A stretch of DNA of 25,134 nucleotides from JANXYY01 sp035530875 (GTDB taxonomy: Bacteria > Actinomycetota > Actinomycetes > Nanopelagicales > Nanopelagicaceae), in assembly GCA_035530875.1 (NCBI GenBank), contig DATKUB010000068.1, positions 1-25,134 on the forward strand, written 5' to 3'. The notes below the pieces were generated by a model that searched no databases, was not told the DNA's origin, and saw only the letters and a list, made by a program, of their open reading frames with translations. Of this stretch, positions 7,655 to 15,630 are shown piece by piece (the first letter of the stretch is position 1; each line of letters begins with the position of its first letter). A program made the position numbers and the translations under genes.

Positions 7655-8409
7655 TGGATGTTCTTGTCTGCATTAAGCGCGTGCCGTTAGTAGGCGGAGA
7701 GATTCTGCTGACCGATGACAAGATGGAAATTGATTCGCGTCGACTTGGTTTCGGTCTAAGTCCGCACGAGGAGTGCGCGGTTGAAGCTGGGGTCCGGCTC
7801 ATTGAAGAGTTCGGCGGCACCGTTACGGTAATGACCCTCGGCAGCGCCGAGGCCGAGGAACAGTTACGCGAACAACTCGCTATCGGCCCGGACCGGGCAA
7901 TACTCGTTGAAACCAACGTTGAATTCGATCCGCAAGGAACGGCTGGGGCACTGGTTGAGGCAATTAAGGCCGATGGCACCGAATTCGATTTGATAATCCT
8001 CGGATCCGAATCTGCTGACACCGCGGGATATCAGACTGGAATTCGGATTGCCCACGCTCTCGGACGACCAGTTGTGACAAACGTCAAGGGTCTTAAAGTG
8101 GAGAACGGAATAGCTAGGTGCGAGCGCTCGGTCGGCTCTCTCCGCGAAGTCTATGAAGTTCCACTGCCTGCAGTAATCACGGTGAAGGACGGCGTCAACA
8201 TTCCTCGCTATCCATCCGTTCCCGGCAGAATCAAGGCTCGCAAAAAGCCGGTCGACAAGTTCACTCCAACGGTTCCGATCGCAAAGTTGGAAAAGACCGG
8301 GCTAACGGTGCCGCCAACCAAATCTACGGGGGCAAAGGTGCTAGGTCATGGACCCGATGCGGCGGCGGCTCTAGTAGCGCTATTCCGCGAGAGCGGAGTG
8401 GCCAAGTGA
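7654..8409 (+). CDS. etfB: Electron transfer flavoprotein beta subunit
   Basis: A 251-residue EtfB, the AMP-binding small subunit of the ETF heterodimer that takes electrons from acyl-CoA or dimethylglycine-type dehydrogenases and hands them to ETF-quinone oxidoreductase. Visible: MDVLVCIKRVP at the N-terminus, LSPHEECAVEAGVRL, GSESADTAGYQTG in the nucleotide-binding region, and the recognition-loop region LPAVITVKDGVNIPRYPS. Its ATG overlaps the dehydrogenase stop and its own stop overlaps the etfA start by 4 nt, so the three are translationally coupled. Location inside a demethylase operon suggests a dedicated ETF rather than the general beta-oxidation one, unless this is the only copy in the genome. 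Confidence 0.93.
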   Translation: MDVLVCIKRVPLVGGEILLTDDKMEIDSRRLGFGLSPHEECAVEAGVRLIEEFGGTVTVMTLGSAEAEEQLREQLAIGPDRAILVETNVEFDPQGTAGALVEAIKADGTEFDLIILGSESADTAGYQTGIRIAHALGRPVVTNVKGLKVENGIARCERSVGSLREVYEVPLPAVITVKDGVNIPRYPSVPGRIKARKKPVDKFTPTVPIAKLEKTGLTVPPTKSTGAKVLGHGPDAAAALVALFRESGVAK

Positions 8410-9359
8410 TACTCGTCTATGTAGATCACGAGAACGGGAATGTCGATCCGCTTTCTCTGCAAGCCATAACTTTCGCGAGATCGCTGGGAGATGCTCAGAT
8501 CCAAGCCATTGTTGTCGGTGCGCCTGGACGCGAGTGCGCGGCCACCCTTGCCGAGCACGGCGTCGACCAAATACTGGTGGCTGAACACGATGCCTTAACG
8601 GACTACGCCCCAGTAGCGGCTGCAAGAGCAGTAATTCAAACCATTGAATCTGGGCAACCTTCCCTCGTTCTCGCCGCTGGTAGTGCTCGCGGCAACGAAG
8701 TGATGGCCCACGTTGCCGCGATAACTGAGCAACCGCTAGCCACTGACTGCTTTACGATCAAAATCGGTGCGCCAACAGAGGTGACGAGGGCGCGTTGGGG
8801 CGGCAATCTCATCGAACATGCAAAAGTCCATTCCGAAATAGCACTCGCTACGACGATGCAACATGTGGTTCAAGCTGAACCAGCAGCCACACCAGGCGCT
8901 GGAACCGTAACCACATTCACTCCGGTCTTAGCCGACGCCGATCTACTAGTTCGCGTCCTTGAGCGCATCGGTCAAGGGGGCGGTGGCACCTCTATCGCGG
9001 AAGCGAAGGTAATCGTGTCGGGCGGGCGAGGAGTCGGCAGCGCCGAAGCCTTTGGATCTCTTGAAGAGTTAGCCAAAGAGTTGGGTGGAGTCGTTGGTTG
9101 CTCAAGAGTGGTCACCAGCGAAGGATGGCGTCCGCACAGTGATCAGGTGGGTCAGACCGGAACCAAGGTCGCCCCGGATCTGTACATCGCCTGTGGCATC
9201 AGCGGTGCAACACAACACATCGCTGGATGCAAAAATAGCAAGATGATTGTTGCGATCAACACCGATCCAGAAGCGCCAATCATGAGTCATGCAGATTACG
9301 CAATCATCGGTGATCTTCATCAAGTCATACCAGCGATCACGGCGGCTCTTCGGTCTTGA
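8406..9359 (+). CDS. etfA: Electron transfer flavoprotein alpha subunit
   Basis: A 317-residue EtfA. The N-terminal half is the variable ETF domain; the C-terminal ~125 residues hold the FAD-binding domain with SGGRGVGS, RVVTSEGWRPHSDQVGQTG, and YIACGISGATQHIAG followed by INTDPEAPI. These are the standard FAD contacts of ETF-alpha. GTG 8406 overlaps the etfB stop (GTGA) and no other start gives the usual MILVYVDH N-terminus. It forms the heterodimer with the preceding gene product. The fhs ribosome-binding site lies about 30 nt after the stop, so the operon probably continues. Confidence 0.94.
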   Translation: MILVYVDHENGNVDPLSLQAITFARSLGDAQIQAIVVGAPGRECAATLAEHGVDQILVAEHDALTDYAPVAAARAVIQTIESGQPSLVLAAGSARGNEVMAHVAAITEQPLATDCFTIKIGAPTEVTRARWGGNLIEHAKVHSEIALATTMQHVVQAEPAATPGAGTVTTFTPVLADADLLVRVLERIGQGGGGTSIAEAKVIVSGGRGVGSAEAFGSLEELAKELGGVVGCSRVVTSEGWRPHSDQVGQTGTKVAPDLYIACGISGATQHIAGCKNSKMIVAINTDPEAPIMSHADYAIIGDLHQVIPAITAALRS

Positions 9360-9402
9360 TCTAATTGTCCAACATAATCAAATAGCCCATAAGGAGTACG
9401 TA

Positions 9403-11070
9403 GTGCCAACGGATATTGATATTGCCCAAGCTGCCACCATGGAGCCCATAACCAAGGTTGCCGCTTCGCTAGGAATTTCAGATGAACATCTCGAGGCCTA
9501 CGGAAGGTTCAAGGCAAAAATCTCTCTTGACTATTTGAGTTCCCTCCCTGAGAACCCGGGTAGCAAACTCATTCTCGTCACGGCCATCACCCCCACTCCA
9601 GCTGGTGAAGGAAAGACAACGACGACGGTCGGTCTAGGCGATGCGCTCAACAAGATCGGCAAGCGCACCATGATCTGCCTCCGGGAGCCCTCACTCGGCC
9701 CAGTCTTTGGCATGAAGGGAGGAGCGGCTGGCGGCGGATATGCACAGGTAGTTCCGATGGAAGATATTAATCTTCACTTCACCGGGGATTTCGGCGCGAT
9801 CGGTCTGGCACACAACTTGCTCTCCGCCCTTATTGACAACCACATTCACCATGGCAATGAACTGCGTATCGACACCGAACGCATCAGTTGGAAGCGTGTA
9901 GTGGACATGAACGACCGCGCCCTTCGCAAAGTCGAGATTGGTATTGGGGGTAAAGCCAACGGCCCAGAGCGCAGCGACGGATACGACATTGTCGTTGCTT
10001 CGGAAATCATGGCGATCTTCTGCCTAGCAACTTCGCTGGAAGACGTGAAGCGCCGTATCAACAACATCGTGATTGGCTACAACGTCGATGGAGATCCCGT
10101 GTTGGCCAAAGATCTGAAAGCAGCGGGCGCCATGACGGTCCTGCTTAAGAATGCCCTCGCCCCCAATCTGGTGCAGACGCTGGAAAATACGCCAGCGATA
10201 GTTCACGGTGGACCATTCGCCAACATCGCCCATGGCTGTAACTCTGTGATAGCCACGACTACCGGCATGAAACTCGCAGATTACGTGGTTACTGAAGCCG
10301 GCTTCGGAGCTGACCTCGGCGCCGAGAAATTCATTGACATCAAATGTCGAAAATCGGGATTGCGCCCTAACGCAGTCGTACTCGTAGCAACTATTCGAGC
10401 GCTCAAATATCACGGCGGATTCGATGTTAAGGCCAGTACGGATGAAGACCTAGTCGCACTGGAAACTGGTCTGGTCAATCTCGAACGACACGTAGCGAAT
10501 ATCAAAGATGTCTACGGCATGCCTGTTGTTGTCGCGATCAACAAATTCAGTTCTGACACCGATGCCGAAGTAGAACTTCTCCGTTCGAAAATGGCGGCGC
10601 TTGGCGTAAACATCGTTCTTGCCAACCATTGGGCCGAAGGCGGCGCCGGGGCAATCGAACTGGCAAATAAGGTTGTGGAACTATGCGAAGGGTCGAGCAC
10701 AATGACCTTCACTTATCCAGAGACCGCAACGCTCTGGCAGAAGCTAGAGACCATTGCCAAGCGCGTTTACGGAGCTTCCGGCATCGACGCTAGCGAAGAG
10801 GTGAAAGCACGCTTTGCCGAATTGCAGGCAGCCGGGTATGGCGAGTTCCCAGTGTGTGTTGCCAAGACTCAATATTCGTTCTCAACGGACGCCAAACTTC
10901 GCGGCGCTCCAAGTGGCCACGTGATTACAGTTCGCGAACTGCGTCTATCTGCAGGCGCTGAATTCGTGGTCGCGATCTGCGGGGACGTAATGACGATGCC
11001 AGGATTGCCGAAAGTTCCAGCGGCCGAACGAATTGACCTAGTAGATGGAAAAGTGGTCGGACTCTTCTAG
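9403..11070 (+). CDS. fhs: Formate-tetrahydrofolate ligase
   Basis: A 555-residue formyltetrahydrofolate synthetase, catalysing formate + ATP + THF to 10-formyl-THF + ADP + Pi, reversibly. The ATP-binding P-loop TPAGEGKT lies at residues 65-72; GGAAGGGYAQVVPMEDINLH and the following FTGDFGAI are family hallmarks. GTG 9403 is chosen because AAGGAG sits 6 nt before it and the length then equals that of typical Fhs; the longer in-frame extension to 9289 would run through etfA. Downstream of a demethylase and ETF, the enzyme may run in reverse, yielding formate and ATP from the methyl-derived C1 unit, with FolD supplied elsewhere. Its stop shares CTAG with the convergent purE stop. Confidence 0.95.
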   Translation: MPTDIDIAQAATMEPITKVAASLGISDEHLEAYGRFKAKISLDYLSSLPENPGSKLILVTAITPTPAGEGKTTTTVGLGDALNKIGKRTMICLREPSLGPVFGMKGGAAGGGYAQVVPMEDINLHFTGDFGAIGLAHNLLSALIDNHIHHGNELRIDTERISWKRVVDMNDRALRKVEIGIGGKANGPERSDGYDIVVASEIMAIFCLATSLEDVKRRINNIVIGYNVDGDPVLAKDLKAAGAMTVLLKNALAPNLVQTLENTPAIVHGGPFANIAHGCNSVIATTTGMKLADYVVTEAGFGADLGAEKFIDIKCRKSGLRPNAVVLVATIRALKYHGGFDVKASTDEDLVALETGLVNLERHVANIKDVYGMPVVVAINKFSSDTDAEVELLRSKMAALGVNIVLANHWAEGGAGAIELANKVVELCEGSSTMTFTYPETATLWQKLETIAKRVYGASGIDASEEVKARFAELQAAGYGEFPVCVAKTQYSFSTDAKLRGAPSGHVITVRELRLSAGAEFVVAICGDVMTMPGLPKVPAAERIDLVDGKVVGLF

Positions 11071-11585
11071 AACCCGGCTCGATTTCCAAGACGTGCGCGG
11101 AGCGAGGCGCCCTTTTCAAGGGCGCCTTTGCGCTGCTTGTCGGTAAATTCCTCAAGTTGGGTGCCCAACTTCTCATCGCCGATTGCCAGCATCCGAACCG
11201 CGAGAAGGGCGGCATTTTTCGCAGCTCCGATACCAACAGTTGCAACCGGCACGCCAGCTGGCATTTGGACGATCGAAAGAAGCGAGTCCAGGCCGTCTAG
11301 GTTCTTGACCGCAACTGGCACGCCAATAACGGGCAACCGAGTGAGGGCCGCTAGAACACCCGGCAAGTGAGCAGCACCACCAGCGCCGGCGATGATGACC
11401 TTAAGCCCACGCTCAACTGCGCTCTTACCGTACGCCACTGTCTCATCGGGCATCCGATGGGCAGAACTGACGTTTACCTCATAAGCGATCCCGAACTCAT
11501 CCAAGATCTTGGCGGCCTCCTCCATCACTACCCAGTCTGAATCAGAGCCCATTACCATTCCAACGATTGGCGTCTCGCTGTTCAT
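11067..11585 (-). CDS. purE: N5-carboxyaminoimidazole ribonucleotide mutase
   Basis: A 172-residue class I PurE, which converts N5-CAIR to CAIR in purine biosynthesis and forms an octamer. Visible: VGMVMGSDSDWVVM at the phosphate site, VSSAHRMPDE with the catalytic His, and AGAGGAAHLPG followed by LPVIGVPV. The C-terminal tail DKQRKGALEKGASLR is encoded by a perfect hairpin in the DNA. ATG 11583-11585 overlaps the purK stop in ATGA, so purK-purE form one minus-strand operon. The neighbouring PurK looks catalytically doubtful, which makes the source of N5-CAIR for this enzyme an open question. Confidence 0.95.
   Translation of the reverse strand: MNSETPIVGMVMGSDSDWVVMEEAAKILDEFGIAYEVNVSSAHRMPDETVAYGKSAVERGLKVIIAGAGGAAHLPGVLAALTRLPVIGVPVAVKNLDGLDSLLSIVQMPAGVPVATVGIGAAKNAALLAVRMLAIGDEKLGTQLEEFTDKQRKGALEKGASLRARLGNRAGF
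11105..11129 (+). terminator. Perfect hairpin after fhs, inside purE 3' coding region
   Basis: A perfect 10-bp stem (11105-11114 with 11118-11127), 3-nt loop TTC, then only TTTG on the plus strand. It begins 35 nt after the fhs stop and lies within the last ~20 codons of the convergent purE. The short U run makes it a weak intrinsic terminator for fhs or a barrier between the convergent transcripts. Confidence 0.5.
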
Positions 11586-12517
11586 TCGTCGATCACTCCA
11601 CTTATGTAGTCGGCCGCGTGAGCGGCTCGAATCCGTAATTCTGAGGCATTGCCTCCGATAACCGTAACGTGTCCAAGTACATTCCCTAATCCGAACCTGG
11701 TGCCGTACTGGTGGATCTTGAGGCTCGGATCGCGCGCAAAAACGTGTAGATACGGATGATAGAGATCGTCTTTGTCGGTTCCGACGATCTCGGCGCTAAC
11801 AGCGAAGGGAGCCAACAATTCGGTGGTGCCCAACGGCAAATCAAGAATGGCGCGCAAATGCTGTTCGACCACACCAGTTTGCGATCCGTCAAGCGACCAA
11901 AAGCCAGAATATTGGGGTCCCAGCCTGAGCTTAGTTACCTGAATTCGATCGCCCACGACCACCATCTCAACCGCCATCACGCCTAGCAACTCAACAGATC
12001 CAGCCAACTCAAGTGCGATTCGAGCCGCTTCAGTGGCGACTTCACTAGCCATGCCTCGCATGGGCGTAATTGTTCGGCGGCCAAGCGAATTCTCTGACTG
12101 GACTTCAGTTATCGCCCAGAGTGCTGCCTGTCCGTGCGGAGAACGCCCGACATGGACTGCGAGGGCAGGTCCAAGCAACGGGCTCAGCACCGGCGCCAAG
12201 GCGAGGTTGCGGTCTTGCACAGCGATCAGCGAATCGACCGAAGGCCGTAGGCAAGTACCATCGGCCTCGATTGCCTGAAGCAATCTCATTGGCACATCCA
12301 GGAAATCGAGGGCGACGACATCAGATCCGGCAACAAATGCCCGCAAGGTTGCCAGGTTACGAAAATCGCCGAGCGTCACATCTGGAATCACCTGCGCCGC
12401 CGGATCATCGATTGATTGGGCTAACACCTTCAACCTCACTCCAAGCGCGATCGCCGGTGCCGCCATCATGCGCGCAACGGGACCGGCTCCGATAATTGCG
12501 ACAGTTGGAAAACTCAC
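11582..12517 (-). CDS. purK: Shortened, motif-poor PurK-like protein
   Basis: Position next to purE and sequence mark this as PurK (N5-CAIR synthetase, ATP-grasp), but it has only 311 residues against about 370-390. The N-terminal Rossmann part is recognisable (VAIIGAGPVARMMAAPA; PSVDSLIAVQDRNLA), as is the C-terminal part (GVMAVEMVVVGDRI; EQHLRAILDLPLG; LGHVTVIG). Between residues ~115 and ~150 the ATP-grasp core is collapsed: the usual lysine strand and glycine-rich GGYDGKGQ-type loop are absent. The normal VNE-APRPHNSGHW stretch, which supplies Mg-ATP ligands, reads VTKLRLGPQYSGFW (194-207), so the Asn and Glu are lost. The frame is intact and spaced like a live gene. Loss or change of activity is inferred. 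GTG 12517 follows TAGCCT by 6 nt. Confidence 0.82.
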   Translation of the reverse strand: MSFPTVAIIGAGPVARMMAAPAIALGVRLKVLAQSIDDPAAQVIPDVTLGDFRNLATLRAFVAGSDVVALDFLDVPMRLLQAIEADGTCLRPSVDSLIAVQDRNLALAPVLSPLLGPALAVHVGRSPHGQAALWAITEVQSENSLGRRTITPMRGMASEVATEAARIALELAGSVELLGVMAVEMVVVGDRIQVTKLRLGPQYSGFWSLDGSQTGVVEQHLRAILDLPLGTTELLAPFAVSAEIVGTDKDDLYHPYLHVFARDPSLKIHQYGTRFGLGNVLGHVTVIGGNASELRIRAAHAADYISGVIDE

Positions 12518-12523
12518 CCGTCA

Positions 12524-12529
12524 AGGCTA
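12524..12529 (-). promoter_or_regulatory. -10 box of purKE, leaderless spacing
   Basis: TAGCCT on the minus strand fits TANNNT and lies 6 nt before the purK GTG. No ribosome-binding site is visible, so a leaderless purKE transcript is likely. Confidence 0.5.
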
Positions 12530-12569
12530 CTGGTGCTAGAGCCGGCTCGTAGGTCTCCCCCATCGGCTA

Positions 12570-12575
12570 TAGGCT
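12570..12575 (+). promoter_or_regulatory. -10 box of the GtrA-like gene, leaderless spacing
   Basis: TAGGCT is followed by 6 nt and then ATG 12582. It lies about 40 bp from the divergent purK -10 box. No clear -35 or ribosome-binding site is seen. Confidence 0.5.
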
Positions 12576-12581
12576 GCCCGG

Positions 12582-13016
12582 ATGGTCAAACGTCGAGAGG
12601 TGATCTCCTTTGGCTTGATCGGTTCGATCGCCTTCGTAATCGACGTTGCGACTTTCAATCTCCTTGTACATACGCGCGACCCAATTTCAGGCAATGTTCC
12701 GCTGCTGGCTAGTCATCCAGTCACCGGTAAAATCATCTCCAGTGCTTTAGCTACGCTCTTTGCCTACTTCGGGAACCGGAATATCACCTGGCGAGGACTG
12801 TCGAAACACTCTGTGCGCCGCGAAATTTCCCTCTTCTTTCTTTTCAATGTAATCGCAGTTGGAATCGCCGGAATCGCGCTGGCCGTATCAAGATATGTCC
12901 TTGGTCTTGATTCGCTGATCGCGGACAATCTGAGCGCCAACGTGATCGGTGTAGGGCTTGGCACCCTCTTTCGTTTTTGGAGTTATCGAAAATGGGTTTT
13001 TAACAAATCAACGTAA
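12582..13016 (+). CDS. GtrA-family membrane protein
   Basis: A 144-residue integral membrane protein of the GtrA/DPMS-like family, generally linked to moving or anchoring lipid-linked sugars for cell-surface glycosylation. Four hydrophobic segments are visible: about residues 8-28 (ISFGLIGSIAFVIDVATFNL), 48-67, 84-106 (FFLFNVIAVGIAGIALAVSR) and 115-132. Conserved family residues include the FGNRNITWR stretch in the loop and FRFWSYRKWVF at the C-terminus. The start follows a TANNNT box by 6 nt. The last 9 nt overlap the 3' end of the convergent biotin ligase gene. No glycosyltransferase neighbour is present here, so the specific sugar pathway is unknown. Confidence 0.88.
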   Translation: MVKRREVISFGLIGSIAFVIDVATFNLLVHTRDPISGNVPLLASHPVTGKIISSALATLFAYFGNRNITWRGLSKHSVRREISLFFLFNVIAVGIAGIALAVSRYVLGLDSLIADNLSANVIGVGLGTLFRFWSYRKWVFNKST

Positions 13017-13790
13017 GTGAATGACATCTCCAGCAGAGACTATGACTCCGTCCGAGAGCACTAGGGAGCCGCTTGGATCAATATCGGTTGCGAAACCCTG
13101 GTGTTTGCGTCCGCCCGGAAATTCGATATTCACATTTCGTCCGATCGTCGCGGAGAGTTGTGTGTATTCGGCGAGCAGAGAATCAGTATCGGCAGCGATT
13201 AGCAAATCTTCAAGCTCGCTCAAATACGAAATGAGATAAGTCGCGCGGCTCTGCTCGGTAGCTCCCTCAAGAAGGAGCGAGGTGGCATTCGGCGTTGGCA
13301 GTTCCTCTGATCGGAGCGAGACATTTAGACCGAGTCCAGCAACTATCGCCCTGCTTCCACGGATCGAAATCTGGTGGGTAAGGATTCCGCCCACTTTTCG
13401 CTCGCCCACCATGATGTCATTTGGCCATTTCAGCCCCGCATGTTCCGGCTGGCTCAGCCAATCGCCGTTTCGAAGCGCCCGAATAGCGGCCACTCCAACC
13501 AGGAGCGGAAGCAGCGTTGCCTCAAGTCGGTCCGGATTGGCAATTAGCACCGAGACAGCCAGACCAGAACGGGCGGGCGCTTGCCAGGCCCGATCAAGGC
13601 GTCCCCTACCGGCATACTGCTCTTCGGCTACCAAGACCGTTCCGAGGGGATAGGCCTGGGCGCCAGCGCCAGCAATCAGATCCGCGTTTGTCGAGCCTGT
13701 TCGCGCTGCAAGTTCAAAGTGGCGCCAGAGAGAGGAACCTTCAAGGATTGCCGATCTCAACTGGCCAGGATCTAACGCTAATCGCTCCAT
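13008..13790 (-). CDS. birA: Biotin-[acetyl-CoA carboxylase] ligase, monofunctional
   Basis: A 260-residue biotin protein ligase that makes biotinyl-AMP and attaches biotin to the BCCP lysine. Visible: the ATP/biotin loop GRGR at 61-64 in YAGRGRLDRAW, LKWPNDI followed by GERKVGGIL, and IVAGLGLNVS. The protein lacks the N-terminal helix-turn-helix of Escherichia coli BirA, so it is a class I ligase without repressor function, usual for actinobacteria. A short C-terminal SH3-like domain follows (GRNVNIEF; DIDPSGSLVL). It is divergent from pccB, and its substrate is presumably Lys541 of the alpha subunit encoded at 17073-18806. ATG 13790 lies 7 nt after a TACGGT box. Confidence 0.94.
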   Translation of the reverse strand: MERLALDPGQLRSAILEGSSLWRHFELAARTGSTNADLIAGAGAQAYPLGTVLVAEEQYAGRGRLDRAWQAPARSGLAVSVLIANPDRLEATLLPLLVGVAAIRALRNGDWLSQPEHAGLKWPNDIMVGERKVGGILTHQISIRGSRAIVAGLGLNVSLRSEELPTPNATSLLLEGATEQSRATYLISYLSELEDLLIAADTDSLLAEYTQLSATIGRNVNIEFPGGRKHQGFATDIDPSGSLVLSDGVIVSAGDVIHLR

Positions 13791-13797
13791 GATCGCT

Positions 13798-13803
13798 ACC
13801 GTA
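13798..13803 (-). promoter_or_regulatory. -10 box of birA, leaderless spacing
   Basis: TACGGT on the minus strand lies 7 nt before the birA ATG, in the 44-bp region shared with pccB. No ribosome-binding site is visible for birA. Confidence 0.45.
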
Positions 13804-13834
13804 GGACAGAATTCAAAGAGAGACCAAGGGGACC

Positions 13835-15412
13835 ATGGCTAACGACAACGACATTCACACGACCGCAGGCAAGATTGCCGACCTTCAGGCCCGCTTTGAC
13901 GAAGCGACGCACGCCGGTTCAGCTAGGGCAGTTGAAAAGCAGCACACCCGCGGCAAGATGACGGCCCGCGAACGAATAGGTCTCCTCGTGGACGAAGGCT
14001 CCTTCGTCGAATTCGACGAGTTAGCCAGGCACCGCTCCACGAATTTTGAGATGGCCAGCACTCGGCCGTACGGCGATGGTGTGGTAACCGGCTATGGCAC
14101 GGTTGATGGTCGCACAATCTGTGTCTTTGCCCAGGACTTCACCGTGTTCGGCGGCAGTCTCGGTGAGGTATTCGGCGAGAAGATCGTCAAGCTGATGGAC
14201 TTCGCACTGAAATCAGGTGTGCCCTTGATCGGAATAAACGACTCCGGGGGTGCGAGAATTCAAGAGGGCGTGGTCGCCCTTGGACTCTATGCCGAGATTT
14301 TCAAGCGCAATGTCCATGCATCAGGAGTGATCCCCCAGATCTCACTTGTGATGGGGCCATGTGCAGGTGGGGCTGTCTACTCCCCTGCCATCACTGACTT
14401 CATCGTCATGGTCGATCAGACATCTCACATGTTCATCACAGGTCCTGAAGTAATCAAAACGGTGACCGGTGAGGACGTGGAATTTGAGGAGTTGGGTGGC
14501 GCACGCACCCACAATACGAAAAGCGGGGTGGCCCACTACATGGGTCACGATGAAACAGATGCCATCGACTACGTCAAGGCCCTGCTTTCTTTTCTTCCTA
14601 GTAACAACCTTGATGAGGTCCCAAGCTTCCCGACTACCAGCAATCTTGACCAAGGCCCATCAGACATCGCCCTTAATGCTCTTATCCCGGACAGCGCTAA
14701 TCAGCCGTACGAAATGAAGAATGTAATCGAGGCACTGCTCGACGAAGGCGACTTCCTCGAGGTGCAGGCCCTCTTCGCGCCAAATATCATCACGGGATTT
14801 GGGCGAATTGAAGGTCACTCCGTAGGCGTTGTAGCAAATGAACCGATGCAACTGGCTGGAACTCTTGATATAAATGCCAGCGAGAAAGCGGCGCGTTTTG
14901 TGCGAACTTGCGATGCATTCAATATCCCAGTCATCACACTCGTCGACGTTCCCGGGTTCCTACCGGGAACCGATCAAGAGTGGAACGGAATAATCCGGCG
15001 CGGAGCAAAACTCCTCTATGCCTATGCAGAAGCAACCGTCCCATTGATTACGGTCATCACAAGGAAGGCTTACGGCGGGGCGTATGACGTTATGGGATCA
15101 AAGCATCTGGGCGCGGACATCAATCTTGCTTGGCCTAGCGCGCAAGTTGCAGTCATGGGCGCTCAGGGTGCGGTAAACATCTTGTACCGCAAGGATTTGG
15201 CTCAATCCAACAACGAAGCCACCAGGCGCGCTGAATTGATAACAGAGTATGAAGACACGTTTGCCAATCCGTACATTGCCGCAGAGCGAGGGTATATCGA
15301 CGCAGTGATTGAACCCGCATCAACGCGCGCACACGTCACTCGTGCTTTGCGTGCGCTACGCAACAAGCGGGAGACTCTACCTCCGCGCAAACACGGAAAC
15401 ATTCCGCTCTAG
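13835..15412 (+). CDS. pccB: Propionyl-CoA carboxylase beta subunit (carboxyltransferase)
   Basis: A 525-residue carboxyltransferase subunit that moves carboxyl from carboxybiotin to an acyl-CoA. Crotonase-fold landmarks in both halves are present: NDSGGARIQEGVVALGLY and MGPCAGGAVYSPA in the N-half, and VDVPGFLPGTDQEW and RKAYGGAYDVMGSKH in the C-half. Asp418 in AYDVM corresponds to the residue that favours propionyl-CoA over acetyl-CoA in the Streptomyces coelicolor PccB/AccB pair, so propionyl-CoA is the likely substrate. An AAGGGGA ribosome-binding site precedes ATG 13835. The epsilon subunit follows after 2 nt and the alpha subunit about 1.6 kb downstream, together giving methylmalonyl-CoA formation. 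Confidence 0.95.
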   Translation: MANDNDIHTTAGKIADLQARFDEATHAGSARAVEKQHTRGKMTARERIGLLVDEGSFVEFDELARHRSTNFEMASTRPYGDGVVTGYGTVDGRTICVFAQDFTVFGGSLGEVFGEKIVKLMDFALKSGVPLIGINDSGGARIQEGVVALGLYAEIFKRNVHASGVIPQISLVMGPCAGGAVYSPAITDFIVMVDQTSHMFITGPEVIKTVTGEDVEFEELGGARTHNTKSGVAHYMGHDETDAIDYVKALLSFLPSNNLDEVPSFPTTSNLDQGPSDIALNALIPDSANQPYEMKNVIEALLDEGDFLEVQALFAPNIITGFGRIEGHSVGVVANEPMQLAGTLDINASEKAARFVRTCDAFNIPVITLVDVPGFLPGTDQEWNGIIRRGAKLLYAYAEATVPLITVITRKAYGGAYDVMGSKHLGADINLAWPSAQVAVMGAQGAVNILYRKDLAQSNNEATRRAELITEYEDTFANPYIAAERGYIDAVIEPASTRAHVTRALRALRNKRETLPPRKHGNIPL

Positions 15413-15414
15413 AC

Positions 15415-15630
15415 ATGAATTATCAAAACGCGGAAGGATTCCGGAACTTTCAAATCGTCAGAGGCGCGCCAACCGACGAAGAAATCGCAGCTTTGGCAAT
15501 AGCACTTGCAGAAGTGGCTAGCACTGGCCGGGAGAAAACAGTAGCCAGACCAGCCAGACACTGGGGCGCCGTGCAACATAGGCGGGTCCCCCCATCCGGC
15601 GCCAATGGCTGGCGTAAGTCCATCCGATGA
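15415..15630 (+). CDS. accE: Acyl-CoA carboxylase epsilon subunit
   Basis: A 71-residue protein placed between pccB and maf, where actinobacteria carry the small epsilon subunit that stabilises the carboxylase complex. It shows the family's short signature: FQIVRGAPTDEEIAALAIAL near residues 12-31, a poorly conserved middle, and a C-terminal stretch with Trp (RHWGAVQHRR, then GANGWRKSIR). The gene starts 2 nt after the pccB stop and its own stop overlaps the maf start in ATGA, so all three are translationally linked. The family is short and divergent, so the call rests as much on position as on sequence. Confidence 0.88.
   Translation: MNYQNAEGFRNFQIVRGAPTDEEIAALAIALAEVASTGREKTVARPARHWGAVQHRRVPPSGANGWRKSIR

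Noticed and set aside
9289..9402. N-terminal extension of fhs
   Set aside because: It lies inside the etfA 3' end, and GTG 9403 has an excellent ribosome-binding site and gives the family's normal length.
11582..12517. Calling purK a pseudogene
   Set aside because: The frame is intact, with a good start, promoter-like box and ATGA coupling to purE; loss of motifs is better described as degeneration or altered function.
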